Below are positions 1 to 6,087 of a stretch of 10,188 nucleotides of DNA, in pieces. Each line of letters starts with the position of its first letter. Position 1 is the stretch's first letter. A program made the position numbers and the translations under genes. The notes beneath the pieces were generated by a model, which was not told where the DNA came from, searched no databases, and saw only the letters and a list, made by a program, of their open reading frames with translations. Source of the stretch: Bacillota bacterium. Lineage in GTDB: Bacteria; Bacillota; Clostridia; Tissierellales; Sporanaerobacteraceae. The DNA lies in assembly GCA_029779375.1 (NCBI GenBank), contig JAKPAR010000079.1:1-10188 (forward strand), given 5' to 3'.

Positions 1-2
1 AT

Positions 3-149
3 ATACCATTGAACATGGCAGTAGCTATTGGTTTATCCACTATAGTAGAAAATGCAGACCCTCTTTTAAATGGATTTGGTATAATAGGACTGACATCCTT
101 GGGAGCAGTAGTGTCTGTTCTTGTATTAGGAATACTGACAAAGTTTTAA
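3..149 (+). CDS. C-terminal end of a membrane protein, probably DUF1538 family (partial)
   Basis: This is an open frame entering from the left edge and ending in TAA at 147-149, so only the last 48 residues are visible. They are strongly hydrophobic and contain the stretch VAIGLSTIVENADPLLNGFG followed by a Gly/Val/Leu-rich helix and a short TKF tail. This resembles the final transmembrane section of DUF1538 proteins, predicted multi-pass membrane proteins of unknown transport function. Support comes from the neighbour: a P-II-like gene starts 15 bases downstream with its own ribosome binding site, and DUF1538 genes are, from memory, often paired with P-II-like genes. The two are probably co-transcribed. 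It could instead be another membrane permease; the family call is moderately sure, the membrane nature and stop are clear. Confidence 0.6.
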   Translation: MPLNMAVAIGLSTIVENADPLLNGFGIIGLTSLGAVVSVLVLGILTKF

Positions 150-164
150 GAAAGGAGCTTAGAT

Positions 165-482
165 ATGAAAAATATTCTATGCATTATAGCTATAGTTGAA
201 AGGGGAAAGGCAGATAGGATTGTAGATAAAGCTAAAAAAGTTGGGGCAAAAGGAGCTACAATATTGTATGGCCGTGGAACTGGAGAAAGTGAAATAAATA
301 AATTTTTAAATATTCACATAGAAGCTTCAAAAGAAGTGATACTTGTACTTCATGAAGAAGAAACATATAGACCAGTATTTGATACTATTGTAGAAGCTGG
401 ACGACTCAACGATCCAGGAACAGGTATCATATTTACCATTCCAGTTTCTAATCTTGTAGGACTCCATCACAGGGAAAAATAA
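165..482 (+). CDS. P-II (GlnB-like) family regulatory protein, divergent
   Basis: A 105-residue protein with the size and layout of P-II signalling proteins: N-terminal beta strand (KNILCIIAIV), helix, the GATILYGRGTGE segment leading into the T-loop (about 36-53), a second beta-alpha unit with a TYRPVFDTIVEAGR helix (67-80), and the PGTGIIF strand (84-90) matching the TGKIGDGKIF region of GlnB. P-II trimers bind ATP/ADP and small effectors and control a partner, often a membrane transporter, by inserting the T-loop. Here the T-loop is clearly shorter than in GlnB/GlnK, has no counterpart of the modified Tyr51, and the Lys of the TGK motif is not conserved. It is therefore unlikely to be a uridylylated nitrogen sensor. 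The start is ATG at 165 behind AAAGGAG. It lies directly after the membrane-protein gene, which I infer to be its target. Confidence 0.82.
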   Translation: MKNILCIIAIVERGKADRIVDKAKKVGAKGATILYGRGTGESEINKFLNIHIEASKEVILVLHEEETYRPVFDTIVEAGRLNDPGTGIIFTIPVSNLVGLHHREK

Positions 483-533
483 AGGGTTAACTTCTAGATT
501 TTTAGGGTATAAAAAATTTGGAGGCGATTGTTT

Positions 534-947
534 ATGTTTAAATGGAGAGATGAATTTAGTGTAAATGTAGAAAAGATTGATGAACAACACAAGGAACTTT
601 TTAATTTGGGGTCAAAATTGTATACTATTGTTTCAGCAAAAGACAATGTAGATAGATATGATGAAATAATGGAAATATTATCTGAACTTAGGAGATATGC
701 TATCTATCATTTTGGTTATGAAGAAGAGCTTATGAAACAATATGGATATGAAAATTATCAAAAACAAAAAATAGAGCATGCGAGATTTATTGAGAAAATC
801 ACATCTATAAGTCAAGAAGAAGTAGATGAAAAACAGAAAAAAGTAAGTATGGAACTCATAACTTTTATAGCAAATTGGATTGAAAATCATATCTTAAAGA
901 GTGATATGGAATATAAAGAGTATTTTAACAGTAACGGTCTTTATTAA
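534..947 (+). CDS. Bacteriohemerythrin-like single-domain protein
   Basis: A 137-residue protein spanning one hemerythrin four-helix bundle, which normally holds a di-iron site for reversible O2 binding or iron/O2 sensing in the cytoplasm. Visible motifs are W4 with V10/V12, IDEQH ending in His19, YHFGYEE (His59, Glu63), KIEH (His82) and WIENHILKSD (His119, Asp124). Spacing between ligands matches the canonical pattern exactly, but the position of the expected third His (15 after Glu63, 4 before His82) is Gln78. The ATG at 534 is chosen because GGAGG at 520-524 lies 9 bases before it; the TTG at 528 is only 3 bases from the same site. A weak TATAAA at 508-513 could give a separate promoter, and no terminator separates it from the P-II gene. 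An oxygen-buffering or sensing role in an anaerobe is inference. Confidence 0.9.
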   Translation: MFKWRDEFSVNVEKIDEQHKELFNLGSKLYTIVSAKDNVDRYDEIMEILSELRRYAIYHFGYEEELMKQYGYENYQKQKIEHARFIEKITSISQEEVDEKQKKVSMELITFIANWIENHILKSDMEYKEYFNSNGLY

Positions 948-980
948 GCTCCACAAACTTGGAGCTTTTATATTTTTTGT
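946..980 (+). terminator. Rho-independent terminator after hemerythrin gene
   Basis: AAGCTCC (946-952) pairs with GGAGCTT (961-967) around an 8-base loop, followed by a T-rich tail to about 979. The left arm overlaps the hemerythrin stop codon, so the transcript ends almost at the coding end. Confidence 0.85.
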
Positions 981-985
981 ATTTA

Positions 986-994
986 TGCTAAAAT
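986..994 (+). promoter_or_regulatory. Possible extended -10 promoter for the traX-like gene
   Basis: TG at 986-987, one base, then TAAAAT at 989-994 forms an extended -10 element about 30 bases before the start codon. The -35 region would fall inside the preceding terminator and is poor (TTTATA at 966-971). A promoter is expected here because a terminator precedes the gene, but this particular match is weak. Confidence 0.4.
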
Positions 995-1024
995 TTAAGC
1001 ATAGAAAAATTTGAGGAGGAAAGA

Positions 1025-1696
1025 ATGAATTCATTTCAATTAAAACTCATTGCCATTATCACTATGCTTATAGATCATATAGGGGCAGTATTGTTTCCAG
1101 ATGTAGAATGGTTAAGAATGATAGGCAGACTAGCATTCCCTATATTTGCGTATTTAGTATCTGAAGGATTTTTTAAGACCAGTGATGTAAAAAAGTATAT
1201 GAAAAGACTTTTTATATTTGCTCTGATATCCCAAGTGCCATTTTATTTGGCTTTCAATGAAAAATATCATCTAAATATATATTTTACATTGTTTTTGGGT
1301 TTATATGCTGTATATATGTGTGAAAACACCAATAAAAGTTATTATATATGGTTGATGGGATTGATTGGACAAGTTATAGGTGCCGACTATGGAATATATG
1401 GAGTACTAACAATATATATTTTTTATAAATATCATGAAGATTTTAAAGACATAGTCAAATATCAAGTGATTTTGAATTTAGCGTATGCTAGTATGAATAT
1501 CCTTGGATATGCATCTTATGGAGGAAAATTAAGCTTACAAAATATATTATCTGTTTCAATTCAAGCTTTGAGCTTAGTATCTTTGCTACTTATAAAGCTA
1601 TACAATGGAGAAAGAGGATACAGTTTAAAGTATGTATTCTATGTCTTTTATCCAGCACATTTGTTTATACTATATTTAATTGATAAATTTAGATAA
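1025..1696 (+). CDS. TraX-family membrane protein
   Basis: A 223-residue multi-pass membrane protein. It opens with the TraX signature LKLIAIITMLIDHIGAVLFP (Asp17-His18), continues with GRLAFPIFAYLVSEGF, a series of about seven to eight hydrophobic segments, and ends with KYVFYVFYPAHLFILYLI (His212). TraX of the F plasmid N-acetylates pilin. Clostridial chromosomal members are numerous and usually have no pilin nearby; the conserved Asp-His and late His are compatible with a membrane acyltransferase, so acylation of some surface substrate is possible but unproven. The start is ATG at 1025 behind GAGGAGGA (1013-1020). It is flanked by terminators on both sides, so it looks largely monocistronic. 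No conjugation gene is present, so the name should not be read as evidence of a conjugative element. Confidence 0.9.
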   Translation: MNSFQLKLIAIITMLIDHIGAVLFPDVEWLRMIGRLAFPIFAYLVSEGFFKTSDVKKYMKRLFIFALISQVPFYLAFNEKYHLNIYFTLFLGLYAVYMCENTNKSYYIWLMGLIGQVIGADYGIYGVLTIYIFYKYHEDFKDIVKYQVILNLAYASMNILGYASYGGKLSLQNILSVSIQALSLVSLLLIKLYNGERGYSLKYVFYVFYPAHLFILYLIDKFR

Positions 1697-1698
1697 TC

Positions 1699-1723
1699 AA
1701 CTGCCATCGTTTTGGCAGTTTTT
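1699..1723 (+). terminator. Rho-independent terminator after traX-like gene
   Basis: AACTGCCA (1699-1706) and TGGCAGTT (1713-1720) form a perfect 8-bp stem with the 6-base loop TCGTTT and a short run of T to 1723. The T tail is short, so some read-through into the regulator gene that begins 24 bases later is plausible; no clear promoter fits in that gap. Confidence 0.75.
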
Positions 1724-1747
1724 GAATATGTAGAAAGGGGTAAAATC

Positions 1748-3829
1748 ATGAGAAAGGAATATACAGAATATATAGCTGGGCTTCCTTTGAATATAGCTTT
1801 TGCCAATATCATGGAATATCCAATTCATTGGCATGATTCAATAGAAATATTGTTTGTACTCAAAGGCACTATTGATTTAAAAATGGAAACAGAAACATAC
1901 AATGTGGAAGAAAGAGAGATTGAAATTATAAATTCAAATGAAGTTCACAGTTTAAAAAGTAAGGACAAAGACAATAGAGTCCTTATATTTAATATAGATC
2001 CAAATTTTTTTGAAAAATATTATAAAGATGCAAAGGATGTGTTTTTTTATACAAATTCATCAATAGAGGGAATACAAGAAGAAGAAAATTATTATATTTT
2101 GAGAAAATATTTATCTATACTATTGTGTGAAATAGTACAAAAACATGATGATTATGAAGATATTTTAGAAGAAAACCTTTTGGACATGATGTTTCATTTA
2201 TTAAACAATTTCCATTATCTATTTTACGAAGAAGAAAGCTTAAGGGAAGATGAAGTTCAACTTGAAAGATACCATAGAATTGTAAAATATATAAGTAACA
2301 ATTATATGAACAAGGTGAGTTTGCAAGATATAGCAAAGAAAGAATTTTTGAGTTCTCAGTATCTTTCATATAAAATAAAGAGTACTTTTGGCCGAAGTTT
2401 TAACGACTTTTTAAATCTCATAAGAGTAGAAGAATCTACAAAACTTCTTTTAGATACAGACAAAACTATATCGGAAATTTCAGAAGAGGTTGGTTTTTCT
2501 CATGTAAGATACTACAATAAGCACTTTAAGACAAATTACAAACTTACTCCTATGCAGTATAGAAAGAAATATAAAATGGATAGTGAAAAATTGGAGAAGA
2601 TGAAAAAGATTAAGTTCTATGATTTAGAAGAAGCCCTTTCTGCAGTTAGCCATTATCTGGAAGATTACGATAGATTTAACTATGAAAGTAAGACTATTAG
2701 ATTGGACATTGACTTATTTGAAGAAGTGGAGCCTTGGGATGTTGAGATAGAAAATATAGTAGATTTGGGGCAAATAAAAAATTTGTTGAAAGAGGAAAAC
2801 AAAAGACTTATAGAAGAGATTCAAAAGGAGATAGGCTTTAAATATGGATTGTTGCATGGAATATTCGAAGAATCCCTATATTTATATTTAAAAGATACAT
2901 CAGGACTTATAAACTGGAGAGAAACTCAAAGAGCAATTAGTTTTTTAATGAAACAAGAGTTTATTCCCGTCATAGACATGGGAATGAGATGTAGTAGAGA
3001 AGAAATGTCTTTTTTATTGGAAGAATTTTTTCATTATTTCATGAATTATTATGGAGAAGACCTAGTTTGTAGCTGGAAATATTTCATTCCATCAAATATG
3101 AGTGAAGAGTATATAAAAAAATTAGAGGAAATTTTAGATGAAAATTGGAAAAGAGATATGGTCATAGAAAGTGAAGAGATAAAGACTTTTCAGGACTTCA
3201 ATACTGTATATGATACTTCTTATATGATTCCATATATCATATATAATCTAATTGAGAAAAAAAACTTGACTGTATTTAAGGCTGTAGATGAAGTGGATTA
3301 TAGAGTGAAAATGGACAATGAAATTTTCTTTGGGGACAGTGGCCTTGTGACTAATAACTATATAAAGAAGTCTTCATATTATGCATATTTTTTATTGTCA
3401 CAATTAGGGAACAATTTAGTTTCTAAAGGAGAAGAATATATAGTCACAGAAAAAGATGGGGATTATCAAATATTGTTATTTAGCCATAGTGAAAATTTAG
3501 ATTTTATTCCTGCTTATGAAGAGGCTTTTTTAAACAGAGGACTTAAAAATACTATAGAAAGAAAATTTTCAATAAATATAAAAAACATGGAAGATGATTA
3601 TAGAGTGATTAAATACTATATAAACAACAAATGTGGTTGTGCATATGACAAATGGAATTCTATAGGTAGACCAAAGAGAATAGATAAAAAAGAATTAGAA
3701 ATTTTAAGGGATTCCAGTAGGCCTAAAATTTTACTATCCTATGGGAAGAAAAGTGCTGTTCACAATATAGTAGCTACTGTTGAAGAATACGGCGGAACCT
3801 TGATAATTTTAAAAAAAGTACACAAATAG
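1748..3829 (+). CDS. AraC-family transcriptional regulator with C-terminal GH39-like domain
   Basis: A 693-residue regulator in three parts. Residues about 20-90 form an AraC-type cupin (HWHDSIEILFVLKGTIDL, His27, His29, Glu33, later His67) that normally binds a small effector. Residues about 175-276 are the AraC double helix-turn-helix (VSLQDIAKKEFLSSQYLSYK, then TISEISEEVGFSHVRYYNKHF and TPMQYRKKYK). Residues about 290-690 resemble family 39 glycoside hydrolases as seen in related clostridial regulators: HGIFEES near His370, FIPVIDMGMR, GDSGLVTNNYIKKSSYYAY near 529, and AYDKWNSIGRP near the end. Where GH39 enzymes have WNEP with the acid/base Glu, this protein reads PSNM (448-451), so the domain is probably a ligand sensor and not an enzyme. 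ATG 1748 is preferred (AAAGGGG 7 bases upstream) over TTG 1712, which lies inside the terminator. It may control the MATE gene downstream; that is inference. Confidence 0.88.
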   Translation: MRKEYTEYIAGLPLNIAFANIMEYPIHWHDSIEILFVLKGTIDLKMETETYNVEEREIEIINSNEVHSLKSKDKDNRVLIFNIDPNFFEKYYKDAKDVFFYTNSSIEGIQEEENYYILRKYLSILLCEIVQKHDDYEDILEENLLDMMFHLLNNFHYLFYEEESLREDEVQLERYHRIVKYISNNYMNKVSLQDIAKKEFLSSQYLSYKIKSTFGRSFNDFLNLIRVEESTKLLLDTDKTISEISEEVGFSHVRYYNKHFKTNYKLTPMQYRKKYKMDSEKLEKMKKIKFYDLEEALSAVSHYLEDYDRFNYESKTIRLDIDLFEEVEPWDVEIENIVDLGQIKNLLKEENKRLIEEIQKEIGFKYGLLHGIFEESLYLYLKDTSGLINWRETQRAISFLMKQEFIPVIDMGMRCSREEMSFLLEEFFHYFMNYYGEDLVCSWKYFIPSNMSEEYIKKLEEILDENWKRDMVIESEEIKTFQDFNTVYDTSYMIPYIIYNLIEKKNLTVFKAVDEVDYRVKMDNEIFFGDSGLVTNNYIKKSSYYAYFLLSQLGNNLVSKGEEYIVTEKDGDYQILLFSHSENLDFIPAYEEAFLNRGLKNTIERKFSINIKNMEDDYRVIKYYINNKCGCAYDKWNSIGRPKRIDKKELEILRDSSRPKILLSYGKKSAVHNIVATVEEYGGTLIILKKVHK

Positions 3830-3942
3830 TGGTAATGAAGAACTTTTTTATGAATTGGGAATTTTCTACATTTCTTAAGAACCTAAATAAGTACCCTATA
3901 TTAGATATTTAAGTGAATGAAACAAAAGCTAAAAAATGTTAA

Positions 3943-3948
3943 TATAAT
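3943..3948 (+). promoter_or_regulatory. Candidate -10 element (TATAAT) for the MATE gene
   Basis: A perfect TATAAT lies 31 bases before the ATG at 3979. No good -35 hexamer sits 16-18 bases upstream, where the sequence is AAACAA-like, which would suit an activator-dependent promoter under the upstream AraC-type regulator. The rest of the gap 3830-3942 shows no clear terminator hairpin. Confidence 0.45.
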
Positions 3949-3965
3949 AATAGGTTTATATTGAC

Positions 3966-3987
3966 AGGAGGTTTTATTATGGGGTAA
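3966..3987 (+). other. Shine-Dalgarno plus ATG GGG TAA start-stop, out of frame with the MATE gene
   Basis: A perfect AGGAGG (3966-3971) with a 7-base spacer precedes ATG at 3979, but the frame reads ATG GGG TAA and stops after two codons. One frame over, from 3981 without a break, the DNA encodes GVNDSIFEKGNVGKLL joined directly to the MATE protein, which is a typical MATE N-terminus. One extra G in the GGGG run at 3981-3984 would give an ordinary start (M-G-V-N-D-S). So this is a one-base frameshift, a slippage site, or a sequence error at a homopolymer. Confidence 0.8.
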
Positions 3988-4028
3988 ACGACAGTATATT
4001 CGAGAAAGGTAATGTAGGAAAACTTTTG

Positions 4029-5408
4029 ATGAAATTCTCCATTCCAGCTATAATCTCCTTACTAGTATCTGAGCTTTACAATATGGTAGATACTGTTTTT
4101 GTAGGAAGAGTTATAGGTGGAAATGGGATAGGAGCACTAGTAGTTGTGTTTCCAATTCAGAGAATAATAGTCGCTATCAGTATGATGATAGCTATAGGTT
4201 CTTCTACCGCAATTGCACGAAGTAGTGGTGAAAAAGATTATAAAAATGTACAGAAGATCATAAAAAATTCTTTTAGCTTGACTCTTTCTAGTATGATTCC
4301 TTTAACTATTTTAATCTTTATATTTAAAGATAGTATATTGAAAAGTTTGGGAGCAAGTGGGCAAATATTGCCGTATGCTAGAGAGTATTTATCTATAATA
4401 GTTTTTGGAAGTATATTTCAATCCTTAACTATATCTATAGGATATATTATGATGGCCTTGGGAAATAGAAAGGTTGCATTAAAAAGTACAGCGACAGGAG
4501 CTATCTGCAATGCTATTGTAGACTTTGTATTTGTAGTACTTTTAGATTTTGGGGTAAAGGGTGCAGCTATTGCTACAGTTTTATCTCAATTTGTTTCCTT
4601 TATATATGCCTACTATCATTTTGTAGAAGTAAAGAAAAAATTCAAATTGTCTTTTGGTTTTAAATTTAATGCTGATATATGGAAAGACATAACTACTGTT
4701 GGATTTTCTGCATTTATAGTTGAGGCAGAAGATGGAATACTTTTAGCAATATTAAATAATCTTCTTTTAAGACATGCAGGAGATATGGGAGTTATAGTTC
4801 TAGGGGTTATATCAAAGCTTTCTATGTTTATGTTTATAAATATGCTTGGAATCAGTTCGGCTATGCAACCTATTGCAGCATATAATCTAGGAGCTGAAAA
4901 TTATAAAAGACTTAAGGAAGTAGTGAGAAAAACAATCATATATGCTTTACTTACTTCTCTAGGCCTTTGGGCTATAACTATGATATTTACACCTCAATTG
5001 ATATCTATGTTTGTAAAAGATAAAAACATTGTCAAAGAAGCTGTAAAGGCATTTAGGATAATGGTGTCTGTACTGCCACTCATAAGTTTATATTATGTTT
5101 CCATATACTATTTTCAAGCTTTGGGGAAGGCAAAAAAATCTTTTACTGTATCTATACTTAGACAGATCATAATACTTTTGCCAGTCTCTATACTACTTGT
5201 AGAAGTATTTGATTTAGGAGCATTGGCTATTTGGCTATCATATCCTATAGCAGACTTTATTTCTAGTTTAGTAGCTGTATTTCTTATGAGAAGAGAGTCT
5301 AGAAAGTTGGATAAGACTATTAAAAAGGCTGAATTGGAAGCTATTGATGATAAAGAATATGAAATGAATTCTTATGAAAAAACTTCAATACAAGATGATT
5401 TGATATAA
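4029..5408 (+). CDS. MATE-family multidrug efflux transporter (5' end frameshifted)
   Basis: This encodes 459 residues of an Na+- or H+-coupled MATE antiporter in the cytoplasmic membrane, which exports cationic drugs and metabolites. The family opening KFSIPAIISLLVSELYNMVD and VFVGRVIGGNGIGAL is followed by about twelve hydrophobic helices in two repeats (second repeat from about residue 225, with GISSAMQPIAAYNLGAENY), and a charged cytosolic tail (RRESRKLDKTIKKAELEAID). It looks closest to MepA-like MATE proteins. The best ribosome site drives ATG 3979, which is out of frame by one base, so the normal N-terminus of about 16 residues is separated from the rest. Internal starts at TTG 4026 or ATG 4029, behind AGGA at 4016-4019, would still keep the first membrane helix. 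The remaining frame is intact, arguing against an old pseudogene. Substrate unknown. Confidence 0.9.
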   Translation: MKFSIPAIISLLVSELYNMVDTVFVGRVIGGNGIGALVVVFPIQRIIVAISMMIAIGSSTAIARSSGEKDYKNVQKIIKNSFSLTLSSMIPLTILIFIFKDSILKSLGASGQILPYAREYLSIIVFGSIFQSLTISIGYIMMALGNRKVALKSTATGAICNAIVDFVFVVLLDFGVKGAAIATVLSQFVSFIYAYYHFVEVKKKFKLSFGFKFNADIWKDITTVGFSAFIVEAEDGILLAILNNLLLRHAGDMGVIVLGVISKLSMFMFINMLGISSAMQPIAAYNLGAENYKRLKEVVRKTIIYALLTSLGLWAITMIFTPQLISMFVKDKNIVKEAVKAFRIMVSVLPLISLYYVSIYYFQALGKAKKSFTVSILRQIIILLPVSILLVEVFDLGALAIWLSYPIADFISSLVAVFLMRRESRKLDKTIKKAELEAIDDKEYEMNSYEKTSIQDDLI

Positions 5409-5436
5409 ACTGTCCTAAATTTAGGACAGTTTTTTT
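5407..5436 (+). terminator. Rho-independent terminator after MATE gene
   Basis: A perfect inverted repeat of 2 x 13 bases (5407-5419 and 5420-5432, core ACTGTCCTAAA/TTTAGGACAGT) is followed by a run of seven T ending at 5436. The left arm begins within the TAA stop codon of the MATE gene. Confidence 0.9.
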
Positions 5437-5447
5437 GTACTTTTTAC

Positions 5448-5476
5448 TTGAAAAAGTGTAACGAAGATGCTACTAT
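5448..5476 (+). promoter_or_regulatory. Sigma-A type promoter for the ECF S-component gene
   Basis: TTGAAA (5448-5453) and TACTAT (5471-5476) are separated by 17 bases, giving a predicted transcript start near 5483 and a leader of about 65 bases before the ATG at 5549. It lies just after the MATE terminator, consistent with an independent transcription unit. The -35 box overlaps the right part of a small AT-rich hairpin (5438-5458). Confidence 0.55.
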
Positions 5477-5479
5477 AGA

Positions 5480-5531
5480 TATGGATACAGTTTAAATAAG
5501 AAAGAAAAACGTACCCATACAATGCATATGG
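5480..5531 (+). promoter_or_regulatory. Leader segment with two competing hairpins (unclassified)
   Basis: TATGGATAC (5480-5488) can pair with GTACCCATA (5511-5519) at 8 of 9 positions around an A-rich 22-base loop. The same CCATA (5515-5519) can alternatively pair with TATGG (5527-5531), immediately before the Shine-Dalgarno at 5533-5539. Vitamin-uptake S-component genes are often riboswitch-controlled, but I do not recognise a known riboswitch consensus here, and the segments are short enough to be chance. Confidence 0.3.
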
Positions 5532-5548
5532 CAAAGGAGCTGATAGCT

Positions 5549-6046
5549 ATGAAGGATGAAAAATTGAAACTAATGACAAGATATGCTGTCATGATTGCCC
5601 TTACTACAGTCATGACTATGGTAGTGCATATACCTACACCAGCTACAAAAGGATATTTAAATCTTGGCGATATGGTAGTATTTTTAGCTGCAATTATATT
5701 TGGTAAGAGTGGTGGATTTGTTGTAGGTGGAGTGGGCTCAGCCCTTGCAGATTTGCTTTTGGGATATACTCATTATGCACCTATTACTTTTGTAGTAAAG
5801 GGTCTTGAAGGTTTCTTTGCAGGAGCACTTTTAAATACCAAATTGGGTCAAAAGGCGCCAATTGTTCCTACTGCTATTGGAGGAGTGTGGATGGCTTTTG
5901 GATATTATATAGCAGAGATATTTATGTATGGGAGAGAAGCTGCTATAGCAGGTGTACCAGGAAATATTGTGCAAGGGCTATTTGGAGCAGTAGTAGCAGT
6001 GATTTTGAGTGTGGCACTTAAAAAAACAAAAGTTTTTAATTCATAA
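5549..6046 (+). CDS. ECF transporter S component (substrate-binding membrane subunit)
   Basis: A 165-residue integral membrane protein of about six helices. S components bind a vitamin or related micronutrient and dock onto a shared energising module (EcfA, EcfA', EcfT) encoded elsewhere. The pattern IPTPATKGYLNLGD (28-41), then FGKSGGFVVGGVGSALADLL (51-70), YAPITFVVKGLEG (76-88) and a late GNIVQGLFGAV is typical of the PF07155-type S components, a family that includes predicted riboflavin-type transporters. Which substrate this one takes cannot be decided from sequence alone. ATG 5549 is preferred because AAAGGAG (5533-5539) lies 9 bases before it; the upstream in-frame ATG at 5522 has that site inside its coding region and no site of its own. 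No EcfA/EcfT gene is in the window, so it belongs to the solitary group II arrangement. Confidence 0.9.
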   Translation: MKDEKLKLMTRYAVMIALTTVMTMVVHIPTPATKGYLNLGDMVVFLAAIIFGKSGGFVVGGVGSALADLLLGYTHYAPITFVVKGLEGFFAGALLNTKLGQKAPIVPTAIGGVWMAFGYYIAEIFMYGREAAIAGVPGNIVQGLFGAVVAVILSVALKKTKVFNS

Positions 6047-6084
6047 AAAGGCCTTGGGTTTAACCCAAGGTCTTTTTATGAATT
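6038..6084. terminator. Bidirectional terminator between convergent genes
   Basis: A near-perfect 21-bp stem (6038-6058 with 6064-6084, one G-T pair) has a 5-base loop. The GC core CCTTGGG/CCCAAGG is flanked by A runs on the left and T runs on the right, so it can stop transcription in both directions. It covers the stop codon of the S-component gene and ends three bases before the stop codon of the minus-strand aminopeptidase gene. Confidence 0.9.
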
Positions 6085-6087
6085 TAG

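Noticed and set aside
327..890. Minus-strand open frames opposite the P-II and hemerythrin genes
   Set aside because: Their Phe/Tyr/Ile-rich composition is the expected reverse of AT-rich coding DNA, and no start signals are seen.
1025..1696. TraX-like gene as evidence of a conjugative element
   Set aside because: There is no relaxase, type IV secretion, integrase or attachment repeat nearby; TraX homologues are common on clostridial chromosomes.
1712..1747. TTG-started N-terminal extension of the AraC-type regulator
   Set aside because: The start lies in the terminator hairpin and has no ribosome site; ATG 1748 has one and begins at the usual place for the family.
3830..3942. Possible terminator or operator repeats between the regulator and MATE genes
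   Set aside because: Only short AT-rich complementary stretches (such as TAAATA/TATTTA) are present, without a GC core or a convincing dyad.
3961..3966. TTGACA, a perfect -35 hexamer just before the MATE ribosome site
   Set aside because: The matching -10 would fall inside the coding start (around 3984) where no TATAAT-like sequence exists; it overlaps the Shine-Dalgarno and is probably chance.
5480..5548. Known riboswitch (FMN, TPP, preQ1) upstream of the ECF S component
   Set aside because: The leader is only about 65 bases and lacks the conserved elements of these classes that I can recall, so only an unclassified structured leader is proposed.
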